The notes under the pieces were generated by a model. It worked only from the letters and a program-made list of their open reading frames with translations. It had not been told where the DNA came from and ran no database searches. 64,000 nucleotides of DNA from Pyrinomonadaceae bacterium (GTDB lineage Bacteria > Acidobacteriota > Blastocatellia > Pyrinomonadales > Pyrinomonadaceae). Shown here piece by piece: positions 51,219 to 60,790 of this stretch. Position 1 is the stretch's first letter, and the number at the start of each line of letters is the position of its first letter. Where the stretch lies: the NCBI GenBank assembly GCA_036277115.1, contig DASUNM010000002.1:62001-126000 (forward strand). The letters run 5' to 3'. The position numbers were made by a program, and so were the translations under genes.

Positions 51219-51938
51219 TTAAACAGCAACCACAGAGGGCACCGAGGAAATTTGAGCGACGTCGCAAATCGCCTCGATTAGTTTCGACAAGTCCGCGCGC
51301 GTGTAAATCTCCAGCCCTTCAGTATCCAACTCAATCGATAAACCTGCGCGCCATTGGTCGAAGTCTCGCATTGCCGTCGCTCGATCTGAATCGTCGATGG
51401 TCGAGAGATACATCGCGTCAGCCTTGGCCAGGATTCTTTTTGATGACGTCTTCAATTTGTTATCGCCAGCGCGCGCGCACATGATCGCGTAATCCGCTTC
51501 GACATAGTCGAGAAAGCTGTTGCCTTCGACGATCACGCCGGCGGATTGCACGCGGGATAACGCCTCGTTGATTCCCGCTTCAACCTGATCTTCGCCGACG
51601 ATGACCCAGTGCACGTTCACCGCGCCGGCGTCCCAAAAGCGTCCCGTATCTTTACCGGTTTCGTAATTGCCGGCCCGTCCCGAACGAATCAGCGGCTCAT
51701 CGCGCAGCAGTTCGCTAACGCAACAGCCGCTCGGATCTTTGCCGCAAGAACGGTAATGGCCACGCGTCAGTTTGATCGCTTCCCATTCGGTACGCACGCC
51801 TCCGGCGTGCAGCATGCCGGAGGCATGCGTACCAATTGATAGCCGTGCAAGCAATTCACACACGAGCGTCGTCTTGCCTGTGTTCGACGACAAGCCGCTG
51901 ACAGCGACGATGATGGGACGGCGATCGTTCATTCTCAA
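51219..51938 (-). CDS. P-loop NTPase, MobB-like, with in-frame palindrome
   Basis: 239 residues (Met3 is an alternative start). The Walker A GLSSNTGKT is at 15-23. Later segments (WEAIKLTRGHYRSCGKDPSG, FWDAGAVNVHWVIVGEDQVE, AGVIVEGNSFLDYV) resemble MobB-type GTPases that help guanylate the molybdenum cofactor; the link to the molybdoenzyme two genes upstream fits. Residues 36-50 are encoded by a 45-bp palindrome (51789-51833) that looks like an inserted REP element. The family call is moderate. Cysteines in CGKDPSGCC could bind metal. Confidence 0.8.
   Translation of the reverse strand: MRMNDRRPIIVAVSGLSSNTGKTTLVCELLARLSIGTHASGMLHAGGVRTEWEAIKLTRGHYRSCGKDPSGCCVSELLRDEPLIRSGRAGNYETGKDTGRFWDAGAVNVHWVIVGEDQVEAGINEALSRVQSAGVIVEGNSFLDYVEADYAIMCARAGDNKLKTSSKRILAKADAMYLSTIDDSDRATAMRDFDQWRAGLSIELDTEGLEIYTRADLSKLIEAICDVAQISSVPSVVAV
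51789..51833. repeat. 45-bp palindromic element inside the P-loop gene
   Basis: The left arm starts GGTACGCACGCCTCCGGC and the right arm ends GCCGGAGGCATGCGTACC. Arms are 22 bp, differ at two positions and are joined by one base. Each arm is itself a hairpin with a TCC/GGA loop (GCACGCC/GGCGTGC and GCATGCC/GGCATGC), and the two differences are a compensatory pair. Confidence 0.85.
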
Positions 51939-51943
51939 TAACG

Positions 51944-52028
51944 TTTGGAGGCCCGTTAGGGCCGTAATGTATATAGAACCCCAACGCTGACTAAATCATT
52001 AGCTCCTTTATCGCTCCTACGGAGCGAA
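51944..52028. repeat. REP-like hairpins, same family as 1-185
   Basis: GGCCC-GTTA-GGGCC is followed by AATGTATATAGAACC and CCAACGCTGA, then CGCTCC-TA-CGGAGCG. Matches the order of parts at 23-70. Lies between the P-loop gene and msrC. Confidence 0.7.
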
Positions 52029-52496
52029 CTAGCCACTCGCATCAACCAGAATTCTTGTCAACTTTTCCAGCCCCTCACCATCGACCGTATCGAACCTTCC
52101 CATCAAGGGGCTGTCGAGATCGAGCACACCGATCAGATGCGAATCTTTCAGCAACGGTACCACGATCTCGGAGTTCGAAGCGCTGTTGCAGGCAATATGG
52201 CCCGGAAACTCGTGCACGTTCGGCACGATTACCGTTTCACCTTTCGCTGCGCTCGCGCCGCACACGCCCTGACCAATCTTTATTCGGACGCACGCTGGTT
52301 GGCCCTGGAACGGTCCCAACACCAACTCACCGTCCTTCACAAAATAGAATCCGGCCCAATTCAAATCAGGCAATGAGTGAAAGACAACGGAAGAGAAGTT
52401 GGCCGCGTTCGCGACCAGGTCGCGCTCACCGGCGAGCAGAGCAGAGAGTTGCGCCGCGAGTTGGTCGTAGAGTTCGGACTTTGAAGTCGTCATCAA
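52029..52496 (-). CDS. msrC: Free methionine-(R)-sulfoxide reductase
   Basis: GAF-domain enzyme that reduces free methionine R-sulfoxide. 155 residues, normal length. The three cysteines of the catalytic relay are present: Cys69 (QPACVRIKIG), Cys79 (QGVCGAS) and Cys103 (GHIACNSAS), spaced like E. coli fRMsr 84/94/118. NWAGFYFVKDGELVLGPFQG and GVLDLDSP are typical. Cytoplasmic repair enzyme. Confidence 0.96.
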   Translation of the reverse strand: MMTTSKSELYDQLAAQLSALLAGERDLVANAANFSSVVFHSLPDLNWAGFYFVKDGELVLGPFQGQPACVRIKIGQGVCGASAAKGETVIVPNVHEFPGHIACNSASNSEIVVPLLKDSHLIGVLDLDSPLMGRFDTVDGEGLEKLTRILVDASG

Positions 52497-52588
52497 TAGT
52501 TTGGATGCCTTGCCTTACTTAGTCACGAAGAGACGGGACATGATTAATATAATGCACAGAATGTCAGATCCAAGTCTTGTGAATCCCG

Positions 52589-54937
52589 TTAATCCTGTCC
52601 ATTTTCTTCCGAGCTTCGAATACTAATCACCACGCTCTTCGATGCCGGCGTATGGCTCTTGTCCGCGAAATGACCCAGCGGCACCAGCACGTTGGCTTCC
52701 GGAAAATACGTGGCGGCGCATCGCCGCGGAATACTGTACGGCACAACCGCGAATTGCCGTGCGATGCGTTCTTCGCCATCGAAATGACTAACGAGATCTA
52801 CGAGTTGGCCGTCTTTCAACTCTGACGAACGAATGTCTTCAGGGTTCAGGAAAACCACGCGCCGGCCATTGTGAATCCCGCGATAGCGATCGTCGAGGCC
52901 GTAAATCGTGGTGTTGAATTGATCGTGGCTGCGCATCGTCATCATCAGAAACTGATCCGGCTGCAAATTAATTTGCGGCAGTGGATGAACGGTAAAGTGC
53001 GCTTTACCATCGCGCGTTATGAACTTCCGTTCGCGAATTGGGTTGGGCAGATAGAAGCCGCCCGGTTGTCGCACGCGCGTATTGTAATTGTCGAAATCCG
53101 GAATCACGTGTTCGATGTGTTCGCGGATGCGATCGTAATCACCAATCAGAGCGTCCCAATCGACCGTGCTTCTCGCCCCGAGCGTCGCTTTGGCCAGGCC
53201 GGCGACAATTGCTGGTTCGCTTAACAAATGTTCTGATGCAGGTTCCAGACGGCCTTGCCATTCTTCCACAACCGCCATTGAGTTTTCTGTTGTCACAAAC
53301 TGTGGGCCGGTAGCCTGCTGATCAATTTCAGTGCGGCCGAGACACGGCAGAATCAATGCCTTCTGTCCCGTGATCAAGTGCGCGCGATTGAGCTTCGTGG
53401 AAACGTGCGCGGTCAGACGACAACGGCGCAAGGCTTCAGCCGTGAATTCCGTGTCCGGCGTCGCCGAGAGAAAATTTCCGCCTAATGCGAAGAAGACTTT
53501 AGCCGATGCGTCGTCCATCGCGCGGATCGCATGCACAGTGTCCAGGCCGTGATGTCGCGGCGGGCTAAAACTAAATTCCTTTCCCAGGCTGTCGAGGAAC
53601 TGGGTGGTTGGCTGCTCCCAAATGCCCATGGTGCGATCGCCCTGCACGTTGCTATGACCGCGCACGGGGCACAGACCGGCGCCGGGCTTTCCCATCTGTC
53701 CGCGCAGCATCATTAAATTGACGATCTCCTGGATGTTGCCGACCGCGTTCTTGTGCTGGGTCAGGCCCATCGCCCAACAGAAGATCACGCGCTCTGATTC
53801 GAGAAAGACACGCGCCGCTTCTGCGATCTTTTCCTTTGTGATGCCTGATTGTTCGACGATGTCGTCGAGCTGAACCCCGCGCAACGCTTGCCGGAACTCT
53901 TCAAAACCGGTCGTGTACTGGGTTATGAAATCGTGATCGAGGACTTGGCCGGGCTGACGGTCTTCGACATCAAGGACTTCCTTCATGATGCCTTTCAGCA
54001 AAGCAACGTCGCCGTTGATGCGCACCTGCAAAAACAAATCAGCGAGCTTGGTGCCGCTGCCAAGCCAGTTCCAAACCTCCTGCGGATGCTTGAAGCGCGT
54101 CATGCCGGCTTCCGGCAGTGGGTTGATATGCACAATCTTGCAGCCACGCCGTTTGGCGGCCAGCAACGTCGATAACATGCGCGGATGATTGGTGCCCGGG
54201 TTTTGCCCGATCACGAAAATCGAGTCGCAGAGAGTGAAGTCTTCCAGCGTCACCGTGCCTTTACCGAAACCGAGCGCCTCTTTCATTCCCGTGCCGCTGG
54301 ACTCATGACACATGTTCGAGCAGTCAGGCAGATTGTTTGTGCCGAACTGGCGCACGAAAAGCTGATAGAGAAACGCCGCTTCGTTGCTGGTGCGGCCTGA
54401 TGTGTAAAAAATCGCTTCGTCAGGTGACGCGAGGGCATTCAGCTCGTTCGCAATGAGCGCGAAAGCATCCGGCCAATCAATGGGCTCGTAGTGCTGCGCG
54501 CCTTCGCGGAGGATCATCGGGTGCGTTAGGCGGCCCTGTTGGTTTAGCCAGAGATCCGTCTGGTCGGCTAGCTCTTTCACGCTCCACTTCGCGAAGAACT
54601 CAGGCGTGACACGTTTCGTGGTGGCTTCATCAGCGACGTGCTTCGCGCCTTCCTCGCAGAATTCAAAATGCGAACGCCCGCTGTCGGGCTCAGGCCAGGC
54701 GCAGCCGGGGCAATCGATCCCATCCGGTTGATTCACCTGCAACAAGGTTCGCGCTCCGCGCACGACGCCCATTTCGCGCAGCGCGAAACGTGCGGCGGTT
54801 AGCGCAGACGCCATGCCCCCGGCAGCCTTGCTGATTGGTTTGACGTCAGGCGGCGCCGGCTCAACAGGGGGTTGAGCGCTTGCTATCGTCTGGTCAGAAG
54901 ACTGAGGGGCATCGTCGTCGATTCTTGATTGAGCCAC
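52589..54937 (-). CDS. FdhF/YdeP-family molybdopterin oxidoreductase
   Basis: 782 residues. N-terminal region with DGIDCPGCAWPEPD, the YdeP-type cysteine motif, then the molybdopterin domains: FYTSGRTSNEAAFLYQLFVR, CHESSGTGMKEALGFGKGTV, GQNPGTNHPRMLSTLLAAKR, PVRGHSNVQGDRTMGI, and the C-terminal MoCo-dinucleotide-binding MRSHDQFNTTIYGLDDRYRG. The family is related to formate dehydrogenase FdhF, but the Sec/Cys ligand is not evident; YdeP-type proteins are linked to acid resistance without proven reaction. No Tat signal, so cytoplasmic. First gene of the series with msrC and the P-loop protein. Confidence 0.94.
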   Translation of the reverse strand: MAQSRIDDDAPQSSDQTIASAQPPVEPAPPDVKPISKAAGGMASALTAARFALREMGVVRGARTLLQVNQPDGIDCPGCAWPEPDSGRSHFEFCEEGAKHVADEATTKRVTPEFFAKWSVKELADQTDLWLNQQGRLTHPMILREGAQHYEPIDWPDAFALIANELNALASPDEAIFYTSGRTSNEAAFLYQLFVRQFGTNNLPDCSNMCHESSGTGMKEALGFGKGTVTLEDFTLCDSIFVIGQNPGTNHPRMLSTLLAAKRRGCKIVHINPLPEAGMTRFKHPQEVWNWLGSGTKLADLFLQVRINGDVALLKGIMKEVLDVEDRQPGQVLDHDFITQYTTGFEEFRQALRGVQLDDIVEQSGITKEKIAEAARVFLESERVIFCWAMGLTQHKNAVGNIQEIVNLMMLRGQMGKPGAGLCPVRGHSNVQGDRTMGIWEQPTTQFLDSLGKEFSFSPPRHHGLDTVHAIRAMDDASAKVFFALGGNFLSATPDTEFTAEALRRCRLTAHVSTKLNRAHLITGQKALILPCLGRTEIDQQATGPQFVTTENSMAVVEEWQGRLEPASEHLLSEPAIVAGLAKATLGARSTVDWDALIGDYDRIREHIEHVIPDFDNYNTRVRQPGGFYLPNPIRERKFITRDGKAHFTVHPLPQINLQPDQFLMMTMRSHDQFNTTIYGLDDRYRGIHNGRRVVFLNPEDIRSSELKDGQLVDLVSHFDGEERIARQFAVVPYSIPRRCAATYFPEANVLVPLGHFADKSHTPASKSVVISIRSSEENGQD

Positions 54938-55017
54938 GGCGAGGTAAGTTTACGATGAAGATACTAAGGAAGCGCAATTCACTAAGAGCGGTGTCCGCAA
55001 CCGAGTCATTGAGAAGT

Positions 55018-55134
55018 GTCCTATTTTGTCTTTGCGGCGCTTTGCGTCTTTGCGACTTTGCGGGAAATGGTCCTTACGTGCGAATTGTCGGTTCACGCCA
55101 AGGCGCTAAGACGCAAAGACACGCAAAGTAGGAC
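55018..55134. repeat. Octad-type inverted element (CTTTGCG repeats)
   Basis: The left arm starts GTCCTATTTTG and repeats CTTTGCG with an 8-bp period. The right arm is ACGCAAAGAC-ACGCAAAG and ends TAGGAC. Same fold-back design as the heptad elements but with an 8-bp period. A CGCAAAGTAGGAC end also occurs near 43970. Confidence 0.8.
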
Positions 55135-55240
55135 TCACCGCGTCATTGACTTACCCTCACGTTTGGCTTAAAAGCATCTTCTTCACTTCAAGTCGGTCAG
55201 TTCTCAAATTTTCATGTTGCAGAGTCTTCAAGGAGTTCAA

Positions 55241-58200
55241 ATGAACCTTAGACGCATCAGCATCTCGTTGGGCGCAAGCCTTCTCTTCATCACCGCCGCT
55301 GCTTTAACGTCACACGCGCAGGCCAACTACACGCGCGACCCGAACCAGCCGACGGACGAGGAATACACGCGCAAGATCGCCGAATATACGACCGAAAAGT
55401 TTTTCAACTCGCCGCTAACCGATTATCTACCGGCCTCGCCCACTGTCCCGTCGCCCAAGGCTGTGCTTGGTGATGTCGCTGGGGCGCCGGGGAAGCTGCC
55501 GTACTCGGAAGAGATCTATCGCTACATGCGCATGCTCGAGAAGGCCAGCCCGCGGGTGAAGGTGTATTCAATCGGCACAACGGAAGAAGGGCGCGAGATG
55601 ATTGCGGTGGCGATTGCCTCGGAGTCACTCCTGGCGAAGCTCGACGAGAATCGAGCGCGGCTCAACAAGCTGGCTGATCCGCGCACGATCAACATGAACG
55701 ATGCGGAAGCTGATCGATTGGTGGCGGATACGTTTCCGATTTACTACATCACTGGCACGATCCACTCGACCGAAACCGGTTCGCCCACCGCGCTGATGGA
55801 ACTGGCTTATCGTCTTGCCGTCGATGAAAGTCCTTACATCAAATCCATTCGCGAGGGGATGGTGACGCTAATCACGCCGGTCGTCGAGGTTGATGGGCGC
55901 GATCGCATGGTCGATGTTTATAACTGGCACCTCGCGAACCCGGGAAAGAACTGGCCCAACCTGCTTTATTGGGGTAAATACGTGGCGCACGACAACAATC
56001 GCGACGCGATGGGTTTGTCGCTGAAGCTGACGCGCAACGTTCTCAACACCTATCTCACCTGGAAGCCGCAGGTGCTGCACGATTTGCACGAGTCGGTTCC
56101 TTATCTCTACGACAACACGATTGGTGACGGCCCGTATAACGCCTGGGTCGATCCGATCCTGACGGATGAGTGGCAGATGATCGGCTGGCAAAACGTTTCC
56201 GAGATGACGAAGTTCGGCATGCCCGGAGTGTTCGCGCACGGCACGTTCGATACCTGGTCGCCCGGATATCTGATGTTCATTGCGGCGACGCACAACGGCA
56301 TCAGCCGTTTGTATGAAACTTTCGGCAACGCCGGCGCCGATACTCTGGTGCGCACACTTTCGCCCAACGACTACGAACGGACCTGGTACAAACAGAATCC
56401 GCCCCTCCCGCGGGCGCGTTGGTCGCAGCGTAACAACAACAATTACCAGCAGACGGCGCTGCTGATCTCGCTGGATAACTTCAGCCGAAACAGCAAACTG
56501 TTCCTTAAGAACTTCTACTTGAAATCGAAGCGTTCGGTCGAAAAGCCGAAGAACGAAGGACCGGCCGCTTACGTTTTCCCGAGCGATGACCCGCGGCCGG
56601 GCAATCAAGCAACTATCCTGCGAGTACTGCAGGCGCAGGGCTGCGAAGTTCATCGCGCGACCGCGCCGTTCACGGTGACGATGAAGAAGAAACCAGGTCG
56701 CGGCGGCCCGAGGCCAATCGCCGGCAGTTCGCCTACGCCGTCTCCGGCCAAAGCGGACGATACCGAATCGCGCACGTTCCCGGCCGGCAGTTATCTCGTG
56801 CGTATGGATCAGCCGTACAGCCGCATCGCTGACGCACTGCTCGACTATCAATATTGGAGTCCACGCGATCCGCAACAGAACGTTTACGATGACACCGGCT
56901 GGACGTTCGGCGAACTCGGTAACATTCAGGTCGTGCGGGTGACCGATGCCAAAGTTCTAAACGCGGCGATGGATCGCGTCACCGGTGAAGTTCGTTCGGC
57001 TGGCGGCGTGACGGGCACTGGATCGATTTACGTCGTGAATGCGAATGCTGACAACAGTCTGATTACCCTGCGCTATCGCCTGCGCCGAGCATCGTTCGAC
57101 GCCGCGGAAGAACCGTTCGAAGCCGCGGGAAAGAAATTCAATCGCGGCTCGTTCATCATTCGTAATGCGACCGCCGATGAGGTTAACAAAGCGACGTCTG
57201 AACTCGGACTTCAAGCGTTCGCCATCGCAACCGCGCCGACTGTGAAAACTCATCCAGTGAAAGCCGCACGGGTCGCAATCTTGCACACATGGTTAAGCAC
57301 GCAGGATGAAGGCTGGTGGCGGCTGGCGTTTGATCAGATGGGAGTGCCTTTCGATTACATCAGCACGCAGGACGTCGCGAAGGACAGCGACCTGAACAGG
57401 AAATACGACGTGATTATCTTTGGGCCGGGCGGCGGCAACATCAATGCAGTCATTCAAGGCCGGCCGATGTACGGTAATCCGATCCCGTGGAAAACGACTT
57501 CATTGACGCCCAACATCGGCAAGATCGATTCGACCGATGACATTCGTCCGGGGCTTGGTTTCAGCGGCGTACTGAACCTTCAGAATTTTGTGAAGAACGG
57601 CGGCGTGTTCATTGGCAGTGACGACTCAGCGGATTTCGCCGTGTCCAGCGGCTTCACGCCCGGTGTCACGATTCAGCGCAGCACGCGTCTGCGCGCCATC
57701 GGGATAGTCGCGAAGACGCGCATGGTCGATTCGACGAGTCCAATTGCCTACGGCTACAGCGATACGCTGTCCGTTTACACCTTCAACGGTCCCATCTTCA
57801 ACATCAGTAACATAGCTGGCGCTCCGGGACGACGCCCGGGTTCGCCTCAGCGCATGACCGGCCGCGGAACACCCGACGATCCGGACGTGGTGCAAGGTCG
57901 GCCTCCCGCAGAGTTGCCTGAGCCCCCTCCGAGTTGGGAAGTTTGGGAAGCCGCACCGGTTCCGGAAGAGCAACGCCGCAATTTGATCGGATTGATTCCG
58001 TCGGCGCAACGGCCGCGCGTGATTCTTCGTTGGGGTGACGCGCGTGAGCTGCTCGTTTCAGGATTGCTGGACGGCGGCGACGAACTCGCGCAGCATGCCG
58101 CCGTGATCGATTCGCCGCTCGAGAAGGGTCACGTCATCCTGTTCTCAAACAATCCAATGTGGCGCGGACAGACCATGGGGAGTTATTCGCTCGTCTTCAA

Positions 58201-58255
58201 CGTGATTCTGAATTTCGATAACTTGAACGCGGGAAGGAAGCTGGACAACAGATAG
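55241..58255 (+). CDS. Large exported M14 zinc carboxypeptidase-like protein
   Basis: 1004 residues from the ATG at 55241, which has AAGGAG six bases upstream; an ATG at 55214 is rejected for lack of both a site and a family match. Signal peptide (ISISLGASLLFITAAALTSH). The M14 domain has the zinc motif HSTE (His175, Glu178) in TGTIHSTETGSPTALME, and NREW-like acidic context further on. The C-terminal third contains a class-I-glutaminase-like fold segment (KYDVIIFGPGGGNINAVIQ). Members of this group occur in Acidobacteriota as secreted peptidases. Confidence 0.92.
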   Translation: MNLRRISISLGASLLFITAAALTSHAQANYTRDPNQPTDEEYTRKIAEYTTEKFFNSPLTDYLPASPTVPSPKAVLGDVAGAPGKLPYSEEIYRYMRMLEKASPRVKVYSIGTTEEGREMIAVAIASESLLAKLDENRARLNKLADPRTINMNDAEADRLVADTFPIYYITGTIHSTETGSPTALMELAYRLAVDESPYIKSIREGMVTLITPVVEVDGRDRMVDVYNWHLANPGKNWPNLLYWGKYVAHDNNRDAMGLSLKLTRNVLNTYLTWKPQVLHDLHESVPYLYDNTIGDGPYNAWVDPILTDEWQMIGWQNVSEMTKFGMPGVFAHGTFDTWSPGYLMFIAATHNGISRLYETFGNAGADTLVRTLSPNDYERTWYKQNPPLPRARWSQRNNNNYQQTALLISLDNFSRNSKLFLKNFYLKSKRSVEKPKNEGPAAYVFPSDDPRPGNQATILRVLQAQGCEVHRATAPFTVTMKKKPGRGGPRPIAGSSPTPSPAKADDTESRTFPAGSYLVRMDQPYSRIADALLDYQYWSPRDPQQNVYDDTGWTFGELGNIQVVRVTDAKVLNAAMDRVTGEVRSAGGVTGTGSIYVVNANADNSLITLRYRLRRASFDAAEEPFEAAGKKFNRGSFIIRNATADEVNKATSELGLQAFAIATAPTVKTHPVKAARVAILHTWLSTQDEGWWRLAFDQMGVPFDYISTQDVAKDSDLNRKYDVIIFGPGGGNINAVIQGRPMYGNPIPWKTTSLTPNIGKIDSTDDIRPGLGFSGVLNLQNFVKNGGVFIGSDDSADFAVSSGFTPGVTIQRSTRLRAIGIVAKTRMVDSTSPIAYGYSDTLSVYTFNGPIFNISNIAGAPGRRPGSPQRMTGRGTPDDPDVVQGRPPAELPEPPPSWEVWEAAPVPEEQRRNLIGLIPSAQRPRVILRWGDARELLVSGLLDGGDELAQHAAVIDSPLEKGHVILFSNNPMWRGQTMGSYSLVFNVILNFDNLNAGRKLDNR

Positions 58256-58287
58256 AGGGAATCTCGCCCGCAAGCACTGGAAAGAAC

Positions 58288-60783
58288 ATGAAACGACTGA
58301 TCATCACACTCACGCTGATTCTCTTGTGCGCGACGGTTAACTTCGCACAGCCTCGCTCGAGTTCCGAGACAAAGTCCGCAACCATCAGCGAAAAGACCGC
58401 CGGCATGCAGAAGTTCGCCGGCTTCTTTCCGTTCTATTGGGACGCGAGGGCCGGCAAAGTCTGGCTGGAGATCGACAAGTGGAATTCCGAGTTCCTTTAC
58501 GTTGAAGCTCTCCCGGCGGGAATCGGATCGAATGACATCGGTCTCGATCGCGGCCAGTTGGGTGACAGTTACATCGTGCGGTTTGAGCGCACCGGCCCTC
58601 GCGTTTTGCTGATTGCCCCTAACCAAAATTATCGCGCGATCAGTAACAACGCCGATGAGCGACGCTCAATTAGAGAAGCGTTTGCGGAATCGACTCTGTG
58701 GGGATTTGAAGTCGCGGCTGAAGAAGGCGACCGCGTGCTGGTTGATGCCACCGCCTTCTATCTGCGCGACCATCACGGAATACCCGGCACGCTGCAACGT
58801 CTGCAGCAGGGACAGTTTCGTTTGGACGCGTCGCGCTCGGCGTTCTTCTTGCCCAATACTAAAAACTTTCCCAAGAACACCGAAGTCGAAGTGACGTTGA
58901 CGTTTACGACCGACGGAGATCCCGGCGGCCTGGTTCGCTCAGTCACGCCGAATGCCCAGGCGATCACGGTTCGCGAACGCGTCTCGTTCGTCGAACTGCC
59001 GCCGCCGGGTTACAAACCGCGTGAAAATGATCCGCGCGCGGGCTATTTCGGAATTCAATACATGGATTTCGCGACGCCCATCACGGACGTGATCACGAAG
59101 CGCTACATCGCGCGTCATCGGCTGGAAAAGAAGAATCCGTCAGCCACGGTCAGCGAGGCGGTCGAGCCGATCGTTTACTACGTCGATCGCGGCGCGCCTG
59201 AGCCGGTGCGCTCGGCTTTGATCGAAGGCGCAAGTTGGTGGAGCCAGGCGTTCGAAGCGGCCGGTTATCGAAACGCATATCGCGTCGAAGTCATGCCGGC
59301 CGATGCCGACCCAATGGACGTGCGTTACAACGTGATTCAGTGGGTGCATCGCTCGACGCGCGGCTGGTCGTATGGAAGTTCACTGGAGGATCCGCGCACG
59401 GGCGAGATTATTCAGGGACGCGTGTCGCTCGGTTCGCTGCGCGATCGTCAGGACTTTCTGATTGCCCAGGGTCTGATTGCTCCGTACGGCAAAGACAAAT
59501 CAGTCGTTGGAAAAATCCTTGAGCAGGTGGTGCTGGCTCGTTTGCGACAGCTCTCGGCCCACGAAGTTGGTCACACGCTGGGTTTGCAACACAACTTTGC
59601 AGCGAGCATCAACAACCGCGCTTCGGTGATGGATTATCCGGCGCCGTTTGTGAAGCTGGGCGCGGACGGGTCGCCCGATATTTCGGAAGCCTACGCGAAG
59701 GGGATCGGCGATTGGGACAAAGTGGCGATCGCCTACGGCTATCAGGACTTTCCTGCGGGTACGGACGAAAAAGCTGCGCTCGACAAGATCTTGCGGGATG
59801 CTTTGGGACGCGGGCTGATGTATCTGACGGATCAGGATGCGCGTCCCGGCGGCGCATCGACTTCGGTAGCGCATCTTTGGGACAACGGCACGAACGTTAT
59901 CGATGGCCTCGCGAACATCACGCGCGTGCGCGGCGTCGCGCTCAGCCGTTTGGGCGAGAACAACATTCGCGAAGGCGCGCCGCTGGCGACACTCGAAGAT
60001 GTTTTGGTGCCGCTCTACATGGGCCATCGCTATCAAGTGGAAGCCGTGGCGAAAGTGATTGGGGGCGAAGACTACAGTTTCAGCCTGCGTGGCAAAGGCG
60101 ATCGCAATCCGCAAATCATTTCGCCGGACGAGCAGAAGCGAGCCTTGTATGCGGTGCTCGAGACCCTGAAGCCACACAATCTAAGGCTTCCCGAATCGTT
60201 GTTGCGTTTGATTCCGCCTCGTCCGCCTGGCTATCCGCGTAATCGCGAACATTTTCGGATTCGGACCTCGCCGGCTTTTGATGCGCTGGCCCCGGCTGAA
60301 GCCTACGCGAACCATGTCACTGAATTTCTTTTCAATCCCGAACGTGCCGCGCGCATTGTTGAGTTCCACGCGCGCCATGGCGCGGAATATCCGATGTTAG
60401 GTGACGTGTTCGATAAGATTCTCGACGAGACCTTTCGTGCAAATGTCACCAGCGGCTATGACGGCGAGATTCAGCGCACCGTGAATGCGGTCGTGCTGAA
60501 TAAGCTAATGACGCTTGCGGCAAATGAGCGCGCTTCAAATCAGGTGCGCGCAATTGCAGAATTGCAGTTGGAAGGATTGAGAGATTGGGCGGCGACGCAC
60601 GCCAACCAGACACGCGACCAAAATCAACGCGCCTTCCTGCTGTACACCACGAATCAAATCAAACGCTTTCAGGACGATCCGAAAAAGATGAATCTGACAC
60701 GGCCGAACGATCCTCCCGACGGCCAGCCGATTGGAACCGACTGGTGGGCGATGTCTGAGCGCGAGTGGTGCGGGTGGCGATAA
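58288..60783 (+). CDS. Exported zinc metalloprotease, DUF5117/DUF5118 type
   Basis: 831 residues. Signal peptide (MKRLIITLTLILLCATVNFA), then a DUF5118-like start and DUF5117 domain, then the metzincin motif HEVGHTLGLQHNF with His425, Glu426, His429 and His435. The DUF4953 region follows at about 440-560 (SVMDYPAPFVKLGADGSPDI is the Met-turn area). It starts 32 bp after the M14 gene, so the two exported proteases probably form an operon. Likely digests proteins in the periplasm or outside. Confidence 0.94.
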   Translation: MKRLIITLTLILLCATVNFAQPRSSSETKSATISEKTAGMQKFAGFFPFYWDARAGKVWLEIDKWNSEFLYVEALPAGIGSNDIGLDRGQLGDSYIVRFERTGPRVLLIAPNQNYRAISNNADERRSIREAFAESTLWGFEVAAEEGDRVLVDATAFYLRDHHGIPGTLQRLQQGQFRLDASRSAFFLPNTKNFPKNTEVEVTLTFTTDGDPGGLVRSVTPNAQAITVRERVSFVELPPPGYKPRENDPRAGYFGIQYMDFATPITDVITKRYIARHRLEKKNPSATVSEAVEPIVYYVDRGAPEPVRSALIEGASWWSQAFEAAGYRNAYRVEVMPADADPMDVRYNVIQWVHRSTRGWSYGSSLEDPRTGEIIQGRVSLGSLRDRQDFLIAQGLIAPYGKDKSVVGKILEQVVLARLRQLSAHEVGHTLGLQHNFAASINNRASVMDYPAPFVKLGADGSPDISEAYAKGIGDWDKVAIAYGYQDFPAGTDEKAALDKILRDALGRGLMYLTDQDARPGGASTSVAHLWDNGTNVIDGLANITRVRGVALSRLGENNIREGAPLATLEDVLVPLYMGHRYQVEAVAKVIGGEDYSFSLRGKGDRNPQIISPDEQKRALYAVLETLKPHNLRLPESLLRLIPPRPPGYPRNREHFRIRTSPAFDALAPAEAYANHVTEFLFNPERAARIVEFHARHGAEYPMLGDVFDKILDETFRANVTSGYDGEIQRTVNAVVLNKLMTLAANERASNQVRAIAELQLEGLRDWAATHANQTRDQNQRAFLLYTTNQIKRFQDDPKKMNLTRPNDPPDGQPIGTDWWAMSEREWCGWR

Positions 60784-60790
60784 AGTAGGG

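Noticed and set aside
52589-54937. FdhF/YdeP protein as a selenoprotein linked to selC
   Set aside because: The reading frame runs through without an internal TGA, and YdeP-type members are not known to use selenocysteine.
55868-56875. Long open frame opposite the M14 peptidase gene
   Set aside because: Entirely within a well-supported gene, Arg/Val-rich and without motif; a GC-rich antisense shadow.
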